Source: Methylophaga sp. OBS4
Lineage (GTDB): Bacteria > Pseudomonadota > Gammaproteobacteria > Nitrosococcales > Methylophagaceae
DNA length: 64,000 nucleotides
NCBI RefSeq assembly: GCF_026319305.1
Contig: NZ_JAPDMV010000012.1
Coordinates: 1 to 64,000, forward strand
Reading direction: 5' to 3'
Every line of letters starts with the position of its first letter. Positions within the stretch are counted from its first letter, which is position 1. Positions 18,154 to 27,174 of the stretch are shown one piece after another. Position numbers and translations under genes: made by a program. Below the pieces are notes generated by a model. That model had not been told where the DNA came from. It made no database searches and was given only the letters and a program-made list of their open reading frames with translations.

Positions 18154-18195
18154 TTGAATAACTACCGGGCTCCTGGCATACAGGAGTCCGCCATT

Positions 18196-18621
18196 TCAAA
18201 ATGGTTTCACCACCGCCAGCATCACCACGGCCAGCAAGATCACCACTGGCAATTCATTAAACCAGCGATAAAACCGATGACTGCGCTGATTATTATCGGT
18301 AGCAAAGCGTTTCAGCATGCGTCCGCACATGCCGTGATAGACAAATAACAGCAATACCAGTGTCAACTTCGCATGCAACCAGTGCATGGTGGCAATCTGT
18401 TCCAGAGAATAGAAACTCAACAACCAGATGCCAAATACCAATGTCAGAATCGCGCTAGGTGTCATGATGCCACGGTAAAGCTTGCGTTCCATAATTTTAA
18501 AACGGGCGTTGCCCGCCTCATCCTCACACATGGCGTGATAGACAAACAGTCTGGGCAGGTAGAATAAAGCCGAAAACCAGGTGACGACAAAAATAATATG
18601 AAACGCTTTTACCCATAGCAT
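18196..18621 (-). CDS. hemJ: Protoporphyrinogen IX oxidase HemJ
   Basis: Membrane heme-biosynthesis enzyme that oxidises protoporphyrinogen IX to protoporphyrin IX in organisms without HemG or HemY. The 141-residue protein has about four membrane helices and the family signature at the start, MLWVKAFHIIFVVTWFSALFYLPRL, with the conserved His 8, then KLYRGIMTPSAILTLVFG and VYHGMCGRML. It converges with dolP across a short hairpin. It fits with the heavy heme demand of the oxidase operon. Confidence 0.93.
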   Translation of the reverse strand: MLWVKAFHIIFVVTWFSALFYLPRLFVYHAMCEDEAGNARFKIMERKLYRGIMTPSAILTLVFGIWLLSFYSLEQIATMHWLHAKLTLVLLLFVYHGMCGRMLKRFATDNNQRSHRFYRWFNELPVVILLAVVMLAVVKPF

Positions 18622-18650
18622 GTTGCTTTACTCCCTGATACAAAACAGTT

Positions 18651-18819
18651 ATACCGAAACAACCTGGAAAAACATGGGCTCCCCGCAGAGCGGGGACGAT
18701 AAGCTACCTTCTTCTTTGTTATAACATCTTGCAAACATAACTATTGCCGCGCTGTTATACCGCGAATAAGGCAGCTTCTTGTCTCACTGATATCGTGCAT
18801 TTCCAGGTTGTTTCGGTAT
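18651..18819. mobile_element. Short TIR element (MITE-like), copy 1
   Basis: Perfect 20-bp terminal inverted repeats, ATACCGAAACAACCTGGAAA at 18651-18670 and its complement at 18800-18819, enclose about 129 bp with no gene. Inside is a perfect hairpin TCCCCGC-AGA-GCGGGGA. A second element with the same ends and a shared subterminal block lies at 28950-29056. It sits between divergent hemJ and the PilZ gene. No transposase is encoded, so any movement would need help from elsewhere. Confidence 0.75.
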
Positions 18820-18852
18820 AGTATCAAAGCATAATGCAAGGGAGTGGTTGAA

Positions 18853-19236
18853 ATGACAGATTCACAGAGTCAGGAAAGGCGTCGCTTCAGTCGGATTCCG
18901 TTTGAGGCAATCGCACATATTAACACCGATGACGGTGATCTCTACCTCAACTGTCATGTGCTGGATGTATCACTTCAAGGGTTGTTAATCTCCAAGCCCG
19001 GTCAGTGGCAAAGCAAACTTGGCCAGCCATGCCGTGTTGATTTATTACTGGATCAGGGACAAATCGTTATTGAGATGCTTGCTAGCGTCGCCCATATTGA
19101 TGAACATAGTATCGGCTTTGAGTGTGAACAGATCGACCTGGACAGCATCACTCACCTGAAACGTCTGGTTGAACTCAATCTGGGGAACGATGCACTGCTG
19201 CATCGGGAGTTGTCAGCTTTGCTGACACAGGATTAA
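18853..19236 (+). CDS. PilZ domain protein (c-di-GMP binding)
   Basis: A 127-residue single-domain PilZ protein. The c-di-GMP binding signature RxxxR is visible as ERRRFSRIPFEA near residues 8-19, with the second motif as DVSLQGLLIS (D-x-S-x-x-G) at about 38-47. ATG 18853 follows AAGGGAG with an 8-base spacer. The upstream region is the MITE-like element. A diguanylate cyclase and pilin genes lie elsewhere in the window; the actual output of this receptor is unknown. Confidence 0.9.
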   Translation: MTDSQSQERRRFSRIPFEAIAHINTDDGDLYLNCHVLDVSLQGLLISKPGQWQSKLGQPCRVDLLLDQGQIVIEMLASVAHIDEHSIGFECEQIDLDSITHLKRLVELNLGNDALLHRELSALLTQD

Positions 19237-20627
19237 ATCTGAACTGCCGCATCTCTCAGCGCTTCAATCACTTCACTTAAATGACGGACCGGAATGATTT
19301 TCATGCCTTTCAAAGGTTTTCTCGGCGCATTAGCAGCAGGCACGATCGCATGACTGAAACCATGTTTGCCAGCATCACGAATCCGTTCTTCTCCAGCCTG
19401 AACCGGTCTGATTTCTCCGGTCAGCCCGACTTCACCGAATAACACCCAGTCACGCGGCAATGCACGGTTTCTCAGACTGGAAATAATCGCCGCCAGCACC
19501 GCCAGATCCGCACCGGTTTCGCTCAATTTCACTCCGCCCACTACGTTGATAAATACGTCCTGATCATGGCAGGTAATACCGCCATGGCGATGTAAGATGG
19601 CCAACAACATCGCCAGCCGATTTTGTTCCAGCCCCACGGTCACCCGGCGTGGATTGCCCAATGGACTACTGTCCACCAACGCCTGCACCTCGACCAGCAT
19701 GGGGCGACTACCTTCTCTGATTACCGTGACCACGCTGCCGGGAACCGCCTCTTCACCACGAGAAAGGAAAATTGCTGACGGATTGCTCACTTCTTTCAGC
19801 CCCAATTCCGTCATACCGAACACACCCAGTTCATTCACCGCACCAAAGCGATTTTTCACTGCGCGCAGAATACGGAAACGAGTCGACGTATCACCTTCAA
19901 AATAGAGCACGGTATCCACCATGTGCTCTAATACTCGCGGTCCGGCCAGCGCCCCCTGCTTGGTAACATGGCCTACCAGAATCATCGTGGTGCCGCTGGA
20001 TTTGGCAAAACGCACCAGCTGCGCCGCACTTTCGCGCACCTGCGCCACCGTGCCCGGCGCCGATTGCAGCAGTTCGGTAAAAACGGTCTGTATGGAATCA
20101 ATCACCATTACCTGAGGCCGACGCTGGCGTGCGGTTGCCACCATCTGTTCAGCATGGGTTTCAGCCAGCAATTCCAACGGTGCCTGTTCCAGTTGCAGTC
20201 TTTCAGCACGCAGACGGATTTGCTGCAAAGATTCTTCGCCGCTGATGTATAGCGGTTTAATGCCGCTGCTGTCGGCCATGGTCGCCATCGCTTGTAACAG
20301 CAATGTCGACTTACCAATCCCCGGATCGCCGCCAATCAAAACAACAGAACCGGTCACCAGCCCCCCGCCCAGCACGCGATCTAACTCCGGCAAACCTGTT
20401 GTCCAGCGTATCGCCTGTTCGGAGGTCACCTCACTGAGCGCCTGAATCTCATTTTTCTGCTCACCGGCGTAGCCGCTGTGACGGCTGATAACGGCTTGCG
20501 CGCTTGAAGCTGCTTGCACTTCTTCTGTCAGGCTGTTCCAGGCACCACAATCACTGCACCGCCCCGCCCATTGAGGGGTTTGCGCACCGCACTCCTTGCA
20601 GACATAAACGCGTTTTACTTTAGCCAT
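19233..20627 (-). CDS. radA: DNA repair protein RadA (Sms)
   Basis: RecA-related branch-migration helicase of recombination and repair. In 464 residues it has the N-terminal zinc finger CKECG...CSDCG (about 10-30), Walker A GGDPGIGKSTLLLQ, the family-specific KNRFG motif in RAVKNRFGAVNELGVFGM, and a C-terminal Lon-protease-like domain. ATG 20627 gives the standard MAKVKRVYVC start; a longer in-frame start adds eight residues without homology. It overlaps the PilZ gene end by 4 bp on the opposite strand. Confidence 0.96.
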   Translation of the reverse strand: MAKVKRVYVCKECGAQTPQWAGRCSDCGAWNSLTEEVQAASSAQAVISRHSGYAGEQKNEIQALSEVTSEQAIRWTTGLPELDRVLGGGLVTGSVVLIGGDPGIGKSTLLLQAMATMADSSGIKPLYISGEESLQQIRLRAERLQLEQAPLELLAETHAEQMVATARQRRPQVMVIDSIQTVFTELLQSAPGTVAQVRESAAQLVRFAKSSGTTMILVGHVTKQGALAGPRVLEHMVDTVLYFEGDTSTRFRILRAVKNRFGAVNELGVFGMTELGLKEVSNPSAIFLSRGEEAVPGSVVTVIREGSRPMLVEVQALVDSSPLGNPRRVTVGLEQNRLAMLLAILHRHGGITCHDQDVFINVVGGVKLSETGADLAVLAAIISSLRNRALPRDWVLFGEVGLTGEIRPVQAGEERIRDAGKHGFSHAIVPAANAPRKPLKGMKIIPVRHLSEVIEALRDAAVQI

Positions 20628-20722
20628 TGATAGATACACCAGCCTTTGCAAAGGGAATAACTATTTGGCGGCAGGCTGCGCCTTGTTCTGACGGCTCATA
20701 CGAGGCCCTGATAAGCGCTTTT

Positions 20723-21811
20723 TCAAGTATCACGGCTATACTCCCTCTGTACGCGCTTACAGATCACGGTAACCAGTTCATAAGGTATGGTCTGTGCCAG
20801 TTGTGCCAGCTGTTCAACTGGCAGGGATTCACTGCCCCACAACAGTACCTCATCACCGACAGCGACGTTATCAAAGTCGTTCAAATCAATACAGATGGTA
20901 TCCATTGAAACGCGGCCAATGACATTGGCAAGACGACCATTGATCAAAACCGGTGCTTTATTGGATAAATGCCGGCTGTAGCCGTCGCCATATCCAATAC
21001 TGGCTGCGCCGATTTTTGTTGGTTCTGATGCAGTCCAGTCACCACCATAACCGACCTGTTCGCCTACCTGCAGATCATAAATGGCTATCAATTTCGTTTT
21101 AAGCTGCATTACCGGTTTTAATCCCAGCGCAACAGCAAAACGATTTTCAAACGGTGAAATGCCATACAACATCAGGCCGGGACGCACCCATTCCAGATGC
21201 GACTCAGGCAAAGAAACTACGGCAGCCGAATTGGATAAACATACCGGCAAACCGGTTTGCTGTTTCAGTGACAACATATGCGTGAGTTGAGCCTGGTTAC
21301 GTTTATCGCCGACCAGATCGGAATTGGCAAAATGACTCATCAGGCCGATTTCACCTTGCACATTATCACAAGCTGCAAGTGCCTCCAGCGCGACCAAAGC
21401 CCGTTCCGGCCGTATTCCCAGCCGGTGCATACCGCTGTCAATCATCAGCCAGTTAAACTGTAACGGTTTCGGCAAGGTAATGGTTTGCAGCAGATCAACC
21501 TGAGACTGAAGGTGGATCAGCGGTGATAAATCATGCTCGGCTGCCGCTATAAAATCCTCAGCGGTATTAACGCCTTCCAGCAATACTATCGGATGAGTAA
21601 CGCCATATTGCCTAAGCTGAATGCCTTCGGACAGTCTGGCAACGGCAAAAGCATCACTGCCCTGCAAAGCCGCGGCAACCTCTCGCACACCATGGCCGTA
21701 GGCATCGGCTTTAATAACTGACATGACTTTACTATCAGGTGCATAAGCCCTGACTTGAGACAGGTTATGGCGTAACGCCGCCACATCAATGTATGCGACT
21801 GGAAAATCCAA
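20723..21811 (-). CDS. alr: Alanine racemase
   Basis: PLP enzyme that makes D-alanine for peptidoglycan. The 362-residue product has the PLP-lysine motif MSVIKADAYGHG (Lys about 34), the barrel blocks MIDSGMHRLG and MLYGISPFE, and ASIGYGDGYSR with the catalytic Tyr region in the C-terminal domain, followed by GRVSMDTICIDL. It starts 2 bp after dnaB ends on the same strand, the common dnaB-alr order, so cotranscription is likely. Confidence 0.95.
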   Translation of the reverse strand: MDFPVAYIDVAALRHNLSQVRAYAPDSKVMSVIKADAYGHGVREVAAALQGSDAFAVARLSEGIQLRQYGVTHPIVLLEGVNTAEDFIAAAEHDLSPLIHLQSQVDLLQTITLPKPLQFNWLMIDSGMHRLGIRPERALVALEALAACDNVQGEIGLMSHFANSDLVGDKRNQAQLTHMLSLKQQTGLPVCLSNSAAVVSLPESHLEWVRPGLMLYGISPFENRFAVALGLKPVMQLKTKLIAIYDLQVGEQVGYGGDWTASEPTKIGAASIGYGDGYSRHLSNKAPVLINGRLANVIGRVSMDTICIDLNDFDNVAVGDEVLLWGSESLPVEQLAQLAQTIPYELVTVICKRVQREYSRDT

Positions 21812-21813
21812 AA

Positions 21814-23247
21814 TTATGGCCCGTCGTAACCGATTCCATCCCGACTGTCATAGCCGACTTGGTCGTCATAGTAACTGGGTGCGAAGTTCTCAAACCGGGT
21901 GTATTTACCCTGGAAGGTCAGCGCCACGGTACCGATAGGACCATTACGCTGTTTACCGATAATAATCTCGGCTTTGCCCTTATCTGGCGAGTCTTCGTTA
22001 TAGACTTCGTCACGGTAAATAAACACAATCAAGTCAGCATCCTGCTCGATCGCACCAGACTCACGTAAATCGGACATGACCGGACGTTTGTTGGGCCGTT
22101 GTTCCAGGCTGCGGTTCAGCTGCGACAACGCAATCACCGGCACTTCAAGTTCTTTGGCCAGTGCTTTCAAAGAACGGGAAATTTCTGATATTTCAGTGGC
22201 CCGGTTTTCGCTGGCCTTACCGCTGCCTTGCATCAATTGCAGATAGTCGATCACAATAAGGCTCAAACCATGTTCACGTTTAAGGCGACGAGCGCGGGCA
22301 CGCAGTTCAGTAGGCGTTAAGGCGGGCGTATCATCAATAAATAAGGGGGCTTCGTTAAGTAAAGCAATGGCAGATGTCAGGCGTGGCCAGTCATCATCAT
22401 TAAGACGGCCGGTGCGCAGGCGGTGCTGATCAATACGTCCCAGCGATGACAACATACGCATCGCCAGAGAATCAGCAGGCATTTCCATACTGAACACGGC
22501 AACCGGCTTTTTACTGTAAATCGCACCATTTTCAGCAAGGTTCATCGCGAAAGTGGTTTTACCCATTGAAGGACGTCCCGCGACAATAATCAAATCGGCT
22601 GGTTGCAAACCCGAAGTCTGATCATCAAAATCCACAAATCCAGTCGGCAAACCGGTAATCGAGCTGTCCTGCTCAAACAAGGTATCAATGCGATCAACGA
22701 CCTTGCTCAATACATCCTTCACCTGAATAAAACCGCCACCTCGTTTGGCGCCTTTTTCGGCAATTTCGAACACATGGCGCTCAGCCAGATCCAACATTTC
22801 TTCTTTGGTCATGCCTTCCGGTTTGAAGGCCATATTGGAAATGCTGTTACCGACTTTAATCAACTGACGCAGGATGGAACGTTCGCGGACAATGTCCGCA
22901 TAAGCGGCGATGTTGGCAGCACTGGGCGTATTACGCGCCAGCATGCCCAGATAGGCCAGTTCACCAACCTGATCCAATTCCCCGCGCTTGTCATGCCACT
23001 CAGCCAGTGTAATGACATCAACCGGCTGGGATAGCTCCATTAACTGGGCAATAGCACGGAAAATCAGTTGATGATCGTGACGATAAAAATCCTGCTCGAC
23101 CAGTACATCAGCCACTTGTTCCCAGGCCGCATTATCGAGCATTAAACCGCCGAGCACAGATTGCTCAGCTTCGACAGAATGAGGTGGGACCTTCAGAGCC
23201 TCTGTGGCGGTATCCTTAAACGATTCTGGATAACTTATTTCTTCCAC
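21814..23247 (-). CDS. dnaB: Replicative DNA helicase DnaB
   Basis: Hexameric helicase that unwinds DNA at the replication fork. The 477-residue protein shows the N-terminal DnaB domain (PPHSVEAEQSVLGGLMLD), then the RecA-like motor with Walker A AGRPSMGKTTFAMN at about 220, the LIVIDYLQLM Walker B and GAIEQDADLIVFIYRDE near the C-terminus. No intein is present. It follows rplI and precedes alr on the minus strand. Confidence 0.97.
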   Translation of the reverse strand: MEEISYPESFKDTATEALKVPPHSVEAEQSVLGGLMLDNAAWEQVADVLVEQDFYRHDHQLIFRAIAQLMELSQPVDVITLAEWHDKRGELDQVGELAYLGMLARNTPSAANIAAYADIVRERSILRQLIKVGNSISNMAFKPEGMTKEEMLDLAERHVFEIAEKGAKRGGGFIQVKDVLSKVVDRIDTLFEQDSSITGLPTGFVDFDDQTSGLQPADLIIVAGRPSMGKTTFAMNLAENGAIYSKKPVAVFSMEMPADSLAMRMLSSLGRIDQHRLRTGRLNDDDWPRLTSAIALLNEAPLFIDDTPALTPTELRARARRLKREHGLSLIVIDYLQLMQGSGKASENRATEISEISRSLKALAKELEVPVIALSQLNRSLEQRPNKRPVMSDLRESGAIEQDADLIVFIYRDEVYNEDSPDKGKAEIIIGKQRNGPIGTVALTFQGKYTRFENFAPSYYDDQVGYDSRDGIGYDGP

Positions 23248-23312
23248 AGTGTCACCTAACCTCTATCAGACAACAAACAGACAGCCCATAACAAGGTTAC
23301 GAGCATAGCAGA

Positions 23313-23352
23313 AAACACAAAAGGAGGCTGTCCGAGAACGGACCAGCCTCCA
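23313..23352 (-). terminator. Rho-independent terminator after rplI
   Basis: On the minus strand GGAGGCTGGTCC (from 23351) pairs with GGACAGCCTCC (to 23323) around GTTCTC, followed by TTTTGTGTTTT. A second hairpin, AGAGGTGGC/CCACCTCT, lies between it and the rplI stop. Confidence 0.85.
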
Positions 23353-23384
23353 AAGAGGTGGACTAAGCCACCTCTGAGCTTTAT

Positions 23385-23933
23385 TTATGCGTCTTCTTGT
23401 GCTTTTGCAATAGCTTCCGCTTCTTCCCGGGCCGCGTCTCTGGCCTTTCTGGCTTCATCGGCGGCTGCTTTCGCTTGCAGCTCTGCTTCTGAACTAACCG
23501 TTACTTTAACCACGACAACAACATCAGCATGCAATTGAATATCAATGTTGTATTCGCCAGTGTGACGCAGCGGACCAGTAGGCAGGCGCACTTCGTTACG
23601 GTCAACATCAGCACCGGCTGCATTCAATGCATCAGCGATATCTGCCGCGGTGATTGAACCGAAAAGTTTACCTTCAACACCGGCGTTAGCCATGATGTTC
23701 AGCTCACCAGCAGCTTCCAGTTTAGACTTACGGCTTTCAGCTTCAGCCAGCACTTTAGCAGCAGCAGCTTCCAGTTCTGCACGGCGTGCTTCAAACTTCT
23801 CTCTGTTTTGCTTGTTAGCTGGCAATGCTTTACCGGTTGGGACCAGATAATTACGGCCAAAACCCGATTTTACATTGACTTCATCGCCTAGATTACCAAG
23901 CTTTTGAACTTTCTCTAGCAAAATTACTTGCAT
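23385..23933 (-). CDS. rplI: 50S ribosomal protein L9, extended C-terminus
   Basis: Large-subunit protein that binds 23S rRNA near the L1 stalk. The start [32 protein letters not shown] is the canonical N-terminal domain, followed by the long helix and C-terminal domain. At 182 residues it is about 33 longer than the E. coli protein (149); the extra tail, from about residue 150, is almost entirely Ala, Glu, Lys, Arg and Asp and is predicted as a charged helix. It closes the rpsF-rpsR-DUF2232-rplI operon. Confidence 0.96.
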   Translation of the reverse strand: MQVILLEKVQKLGNLGDEVNVKSGFGRNYLVPTGKALPANKQNREKFEARRAELEAAAAKVLAEAESRKSKLEAAGELNIMANAGVEGKLFGSITAADIADALNAAGADVDRNEVRLPTGPLRHTGEYNIDIQLHADVVVVVKVTVSSEAELQAKAAADEARKARDAAREEAEAIAKAQEDA

Positions 23934-23982
23934 CGTTCTACCCTCGTTCGCAGTCTCCGGACTGCTTATTCAAATACCCGCA

Positions 23983-24894
23983 TTACTCCGTCTGGGAGCG
24001 TTTGCGAAAATTAAACCACTGATCCAAAACACCCAAAGTTGCCAGCATCATTACCATCTGCGGCAGCATAATCACCAGTAACACATACATCGTCACCAAC
24101 CAGGCCTTGCTTTTTTGCCTCAGGTTGACGATGGCATGTACTATCGCCAGCCCCTGAATCGAAAATGCCACCAAAACAACTGGCAGAAAATCAACCAACA
24201 AGCTCAATGATGCGCTGATTGGTGTCAGCGCCAGCCCCATCAGCACAGCAGTCACCATCGCTGCCGGCTTGCCCAGGTTCAGTTGCCTGAACTCAGCAGC
24301 AAAGGCGCCCTGCTCATAAAGTGCTGCCTGCCAGGCTCGACCGATAATCAATCCCAGTATGGCATTAAAACTAATACCAGCCGCAATCAGCCCCGTCATC
24401 ATATTTGACAGGCTGGCTGTCAAATCCTGGGTTTGAGACTGATCCAGCTGCCAGCCAGGCTGCTCGCTAACCGTTTGCATAAACGGTTCAATCATTTGCT
24501 GCCACCACATGGCAGGGTCAGGTAGCAAAAGATGCATCAGCACCACCACCACTAACCCCAGGCCGACGGCTGCCAGAATGCCGATAGCAAACGACCGGGT
24601 ATAACCTAAAGCCAGTGAGACCAGGAAAACAGGTAACCAGCTGGATAACAGGATTAACCCCGCCACCCATAACTGACCGAGCAATAACCCGGCAACCAGT
24701 GCAAAGATAACCAATGTGGCAATCACCACTTTGGCCCCTTCGCGCGGGCCCATTTTCAATGTAGTCAGGGCAATTACACCACTGGCAAAATAGTTCAGTG
24801 GCGGTAACATCATGGCAGCTACTGACAGCAACGCTGTCGTAACTGCCGCCTGCCACCGGCCCTGCATGGCAAAATCTGCAATTCCTCGCAGCAT
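23983..24894 (-). CDS. DUF2232 family membrane protein
   Basis: A 303-residue protein with about eight membrane helices, of a family commonly encoded between rpsR and rplI in gammaproteobacteria. It has the repeated hydrophobic pattern and MGPREGAKVV loop typical of the family. Function is unknown. It lies 43 bp after rpsR and 49 bp before rplI, so it is part of the ribosomal protein operon; the conserved linkage suggests expression in step with ribosome synthesis. Confidence 0.88.
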   Translation of the reverse strand: MLRGIADFAMQGRWQAAVTTALLSVAAMMLPPLNYFASGVIALTTLKMGPREGAKVVIATLVIFALVAGLLLGQLWVAGLILLSSWLPVFLVSLALGYTRSFAIGILAAVGLGLVVVVLMHLLLPDPAMWWQQMIEPFMQTVSEQPGWQLDQSQTQDLTASLSNMMTGLIAAGISFNAILGLIIGRAWQAALYEQGAFAAEFRQLNLGKPAAMVTAVLMGLALTPISASLSLLVDFLPVVLVAFSIQGLAIVHAIVNLRQKSKAWLVTMYVLLVIMLPQMVMMLATLGVLDQWFNFRKRSQTE

Positions 24895-24937
24895 GATAGG
24901 TAAATTACTGTTGATTCAGGTGTTTAAATCAACTGAA

Positions 24938-25165
24938 TTACTTGTGCATGTCGCAGTATGGCAACAAAGCCAGGAAACGCGCACGTTTTACACAAGTAGA
25001 CAGCTGACGTTGGTAACGCGCTTTAGTACCTGTGATACGGCTCGGTACAATTTTTCCTGTTTCAGTGATGTAATTTTTCAGCAAATTTACATCTTTATAA
25101 TCGATTTGCTTAATGCCTTCAGCGGTAAAGCGACAAAATTTTCTACGTCTAAAAAAACGTGCCAT
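24938..25165 (-). CDS. rpsR: 30S ribosomal protein S18
   Basis: Small basic ribosomal protein of the platform that pairs with S6. The 75 residues include the signature [26 protein letters not shown] split across the start, then [23 protein letters not shown], essentially invariant in bacteria. Upstream is rpsF with a 30-bp gap carrying a ribosome site AGGAGAT. Confidence 0.98.
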   Translation of the reverse strand: MARFFRRRKFCRFTAEGIKQIDYKDVNLLKNYITETGKIVPSRITGTKARYQRQLSTCVKRARFLALLPYCDMHK

Positions 25166-25195
25166 TGTGATATCTCCTAAATTGCTAAAGCAGCA

Positions 25196-25534
25196 TTAAG
25201 CTGATTTTTTCTCTTCATCTTTCTGCATCATGGGTGAAGGCTCAGTCACAGCTTCTTCCATGTTGACAACCAGATGACGGATAACAGCATCGTTGAAACG
25301 GAATGCAGTAGTGACTTCGTTGAGTTGCTCAACGCCGCACTCTACATTCATCAGGACATAGTGTGCTTTGTGCACTTTATTGATAGGATAAGCCAGTTGG
25401 CGACGACCCCAGTCTTCCAGACGGTGTACTGTACCGCCTGCACTGGTCAACGTTTGAGTGTAACGTTCGATCATGCCAGGCACTTGTTCACTCTGATCAG
25501 GGTGGACCAGAAACACAATTTCGTAATGTCTCAT
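25196..25534 (-). CDS. rpsF: 30S ribosomal protein S6
   Basis: Platform protein that binds 16S rRNA with S18. The 112 residues start [25 protein letters not shown] and include the [29 protein letters not shown] core. The C-terminal tail is short and charged. It is the first gene of the rpsF-rpsR-DUF2232-rplI unit. Its leader carries a hairpin and a CCGTGAGGAG just before the start that may take part in S6:S18 feedback. Confidence 0.98.
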   Translation of the reverse strand: MRHYEIVFLVHPDQSEQVPGMIERYTQTLTSAGGTVHRLEDWGRRQLAYPINKVHKAHYVLMNVECGVEQLNEVTTAFRFNDAVIRHLVVNMEEAVTEPSPMMQKDEEKKSA

Positions 25535-25585
25535 TAAGAGCTCCTCACGGTTTAATCAGCTTTATGGTTATGCCATAAAGCAAGG
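25535..25585 (-). promoter_or_regulatory. rpsF leader hairpin, possible S6:S18 control site
   Basis: GCTTTATGG and CCATAAAGC (25559-25567 and 25573-25581) form a perfect 9-bp hairpin with a 5-nt loop, followed on the minus strand by AAACCGTGAGGAGCTC and the rpsF ATG. S6:S18 is known to bind a CCG-containing structure in rpsF leaders; the resemblance here is by eye only. Confidence 0.4.
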
Positions 25586-25638
25586 AGTTTTACCCGAGTT
25601 TCAGGCAATCAGTCATTTTACTTGATTTTAACAATACG

Positions 25639-26430
25639 TCACAAGTGGCGTTGTCGAAAAGCCTCAAACAGACATACCCCTGCCGCCACAGAAACATTGA
25701 GACTTTCAGCCTCACCCTGCATGGGAATATAAATAACCTGATCGCAGTTTTCTCGCGTCAGGCGACGAATACCCTTGCCTTCGGCACCAAGCACAACAGC
25801 CATAGCTCCCTTCATATCAGCCTGAAACAGACTGGTTTCCGAATCTCCGGAAGTACCCACCAGCCAGATACCACGCTGTTGCAGATCACGCATCAGTCTG
25901 GATAAATTCGTAACCTGCGCAAAAGGCACCCGCTCGGCAGCGCCACTGGAAATTTTAATGGCCGTAGCCGTCAACCCTGAGGCTCTGTCTTTGGGCGCCA
26001 CCACCGCATGCACTCCCGCCGCTTCTGCGGTGCGCAGACAGGCGCCGAGATTATGCGGATCCTGCACACCATCCAGAATCAGCAGAAAAGCGGGCTCGTT
26101 CAACTCATCCAGCAGCGCCAGTAAACCTTTTTCATCCAGGCTTTCCAGTGGTTTACAGCGCGCCACGCAGCCTTGATGCTGTACTTCTGGCACCATATTA
26201 TCCAGCGTTTCACGCTCTGCCTTATGTACCACTACCCCTTGCTGCTCAGCAGCGTGAAGTAACGCTTCGACACGCTTGTCCTGGCGGTCAGCTGCCAGCC
26301 AGATTTCCTTGATTCTAGAGACAGATACATCCAGAGCGGCCTGCACAGCGTGCAGGCCAAATATGAGATCCGGACTGATGGGGGTGTGACTTGCCGTTTT
26401 TAATGATTTACGGCGCTTGATAGGCTTCAG
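25639..26430 (-). CDS. rlmB: 23S rRNA (guanosine(2251)-2'-O)-methyltransferase RlmB, start codon unusual
   Basis: SpoU-family methyltransferase modifying G2251 of 23S rRNA. The SPOUT motifs are present: LILDGVQDPHNLGACLRTAEAAG, VVLGAEGKGIRRLTRENCD, and IPMQGEAESLNVSVAAGVCLFEA. Residues IFGLHAV, part of the conserved N-terminal domain, lie upstream of the first standard in-frame start (GTG 26346). Between that GTG and an in-frame TAG near 26450 there is no ATG, GTG or TTG. A CTG at 26430 with AAGGA seven bases upstream would give MKPIKRRKSL and then the conserved domain, 263 residues, overlapping the upstream gene by 23 bp. I give that start with reserve; the minimal start is 26346 (235 residues). 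Confidence 0.85.
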   Translation of the reverse strand: MKPIKRRKSLKTASHTPISPDLIFGLHAVQAALDVSVSRIKEIWLAADRQDKRVEALLHAAEQQGVVVHKAERETLDNMVPEVQHQGCVARCKPLESLDEKGLLALLDELNEPAFLLILDGVQDPHNLGACLRTAEAAGVHAVVAPKDRASGLTATAIKISSGAAERVPFAQVTNLSRLMRDLQQRGIWLVGTSGDSETSLFQADMKGAMAVVLGAEGKGIRRLTRENCDQVIYIPMQGEAESLNVSVAAGVCLFEAFRQRHL

Positions 26431-27085
26431 ATTCCTGTCCTTCTACAACGGGTTTAACGTAGATTTCTACGCGACGGTTGAGTTGCCGACCCGCTTCAGT
26501 CTCATTGGTCGCACGTGGTTCCGTTTCCCCCCGCCCCATAGCATAAAGCCGATCAGAGACAACGCCGCGAGACAGGAAAAAATCAACTACTGACTGAGCG
26601 CGACGCTCGGAAAGTCGCATATTGTAGCTTTCTGAACCGACACTGTCAGTGTGTCCTACCACATGAATAATGGTGTTGGGGTAACGTTGCAGAATATCTG
26701 CGACTTTACTCAGTGTTGGCGTAAAAGCTGATTTCAGCGCAGCGCTGTCAAAATCGAATGAGACTTCGTTGGAAATATCAATTTTTAACGTTTCATTTTC
26801 CAGCTGCTGAATTTCCAGCTCATGGCGAGCCTGCTCATCAGCAAGCGCAGCTTCCATTTCCTGCTGTTGCTTGTCCATATAGTGACCAACGCCACCTCCG
26901 GCCAACGCACCAACGGCCGCCCCCGCCAGAACACCACCTGCGCCATCATCGACGGCATAACCCAGCAATGCTCCTGCAGCAGCGCCTACAGCAGCCCCAG
27001 TTTTGGCTTTCTGATTAGGGTCATCTGTTGCGCAGCCGCTCAACGCGGTGGCAACCACAGCGACCAAGACTAGTTTTTTCATCAT
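26408..27085 (-). CDS. OmpA-family lipoprotein with glycine-zipper segment
   Basis: Outer-membrane, peptidoglycan-binding lipoprotein of 225 residues. It has a lipoprotein signal (lipobox ALSGC, Cys about 18), a glycine/alanine-rich glycine-zipper region (about 30-70), a short coiled coil rich in Gln and Glu, and a C-terminal OmpA-like domain with FDFDSAALK, HVVGHTDSVGSESYNMRLSERRA and RLYAMGRGETEP. It resembles YiaD/Pal-type proteins. ATG 27085 follows AAGGAG; the next ATG (27082) is equally possible. It overlaps the likely rlmB start. Confidence 0.92.
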   Translation of the reverse strand: MMKKLVLVAVVATALSGCATDDPNQKAKTGAAVGAAAGALLGYAVDDGAGGVLAGAAVGALAGGGVGHYMDKQQQEMEAALADEQARHELEIQQLENETLKIDISNEVSFDFDSAALKSAFTPTLSKVADILQRYPNTIIHVVGHTDSVGSESYNMRLSERRAQSVVDFFLSRGVVSDRLYAMGRGETEPRATNETEAGRQLNRRVEIYVKPVVEGQESEAYQAP

Positions 27086-27174
27086 TCATTCTCCTTGGTT
27101 TAAGTCTCATTCTAGACCGTAGTCAGGATGCTGACTATACTGGGTTTTCAAGATGAAAACTGAGACCCGTATTC

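Noticed and set aside
18154-18195. Hairpin between convergent dolP and hemJ as a strong terminator
   Set aside because: CTCCTG/CAGGAG stem is only 6-8 bp and there is no T run on either side; it may still be a weak stop.
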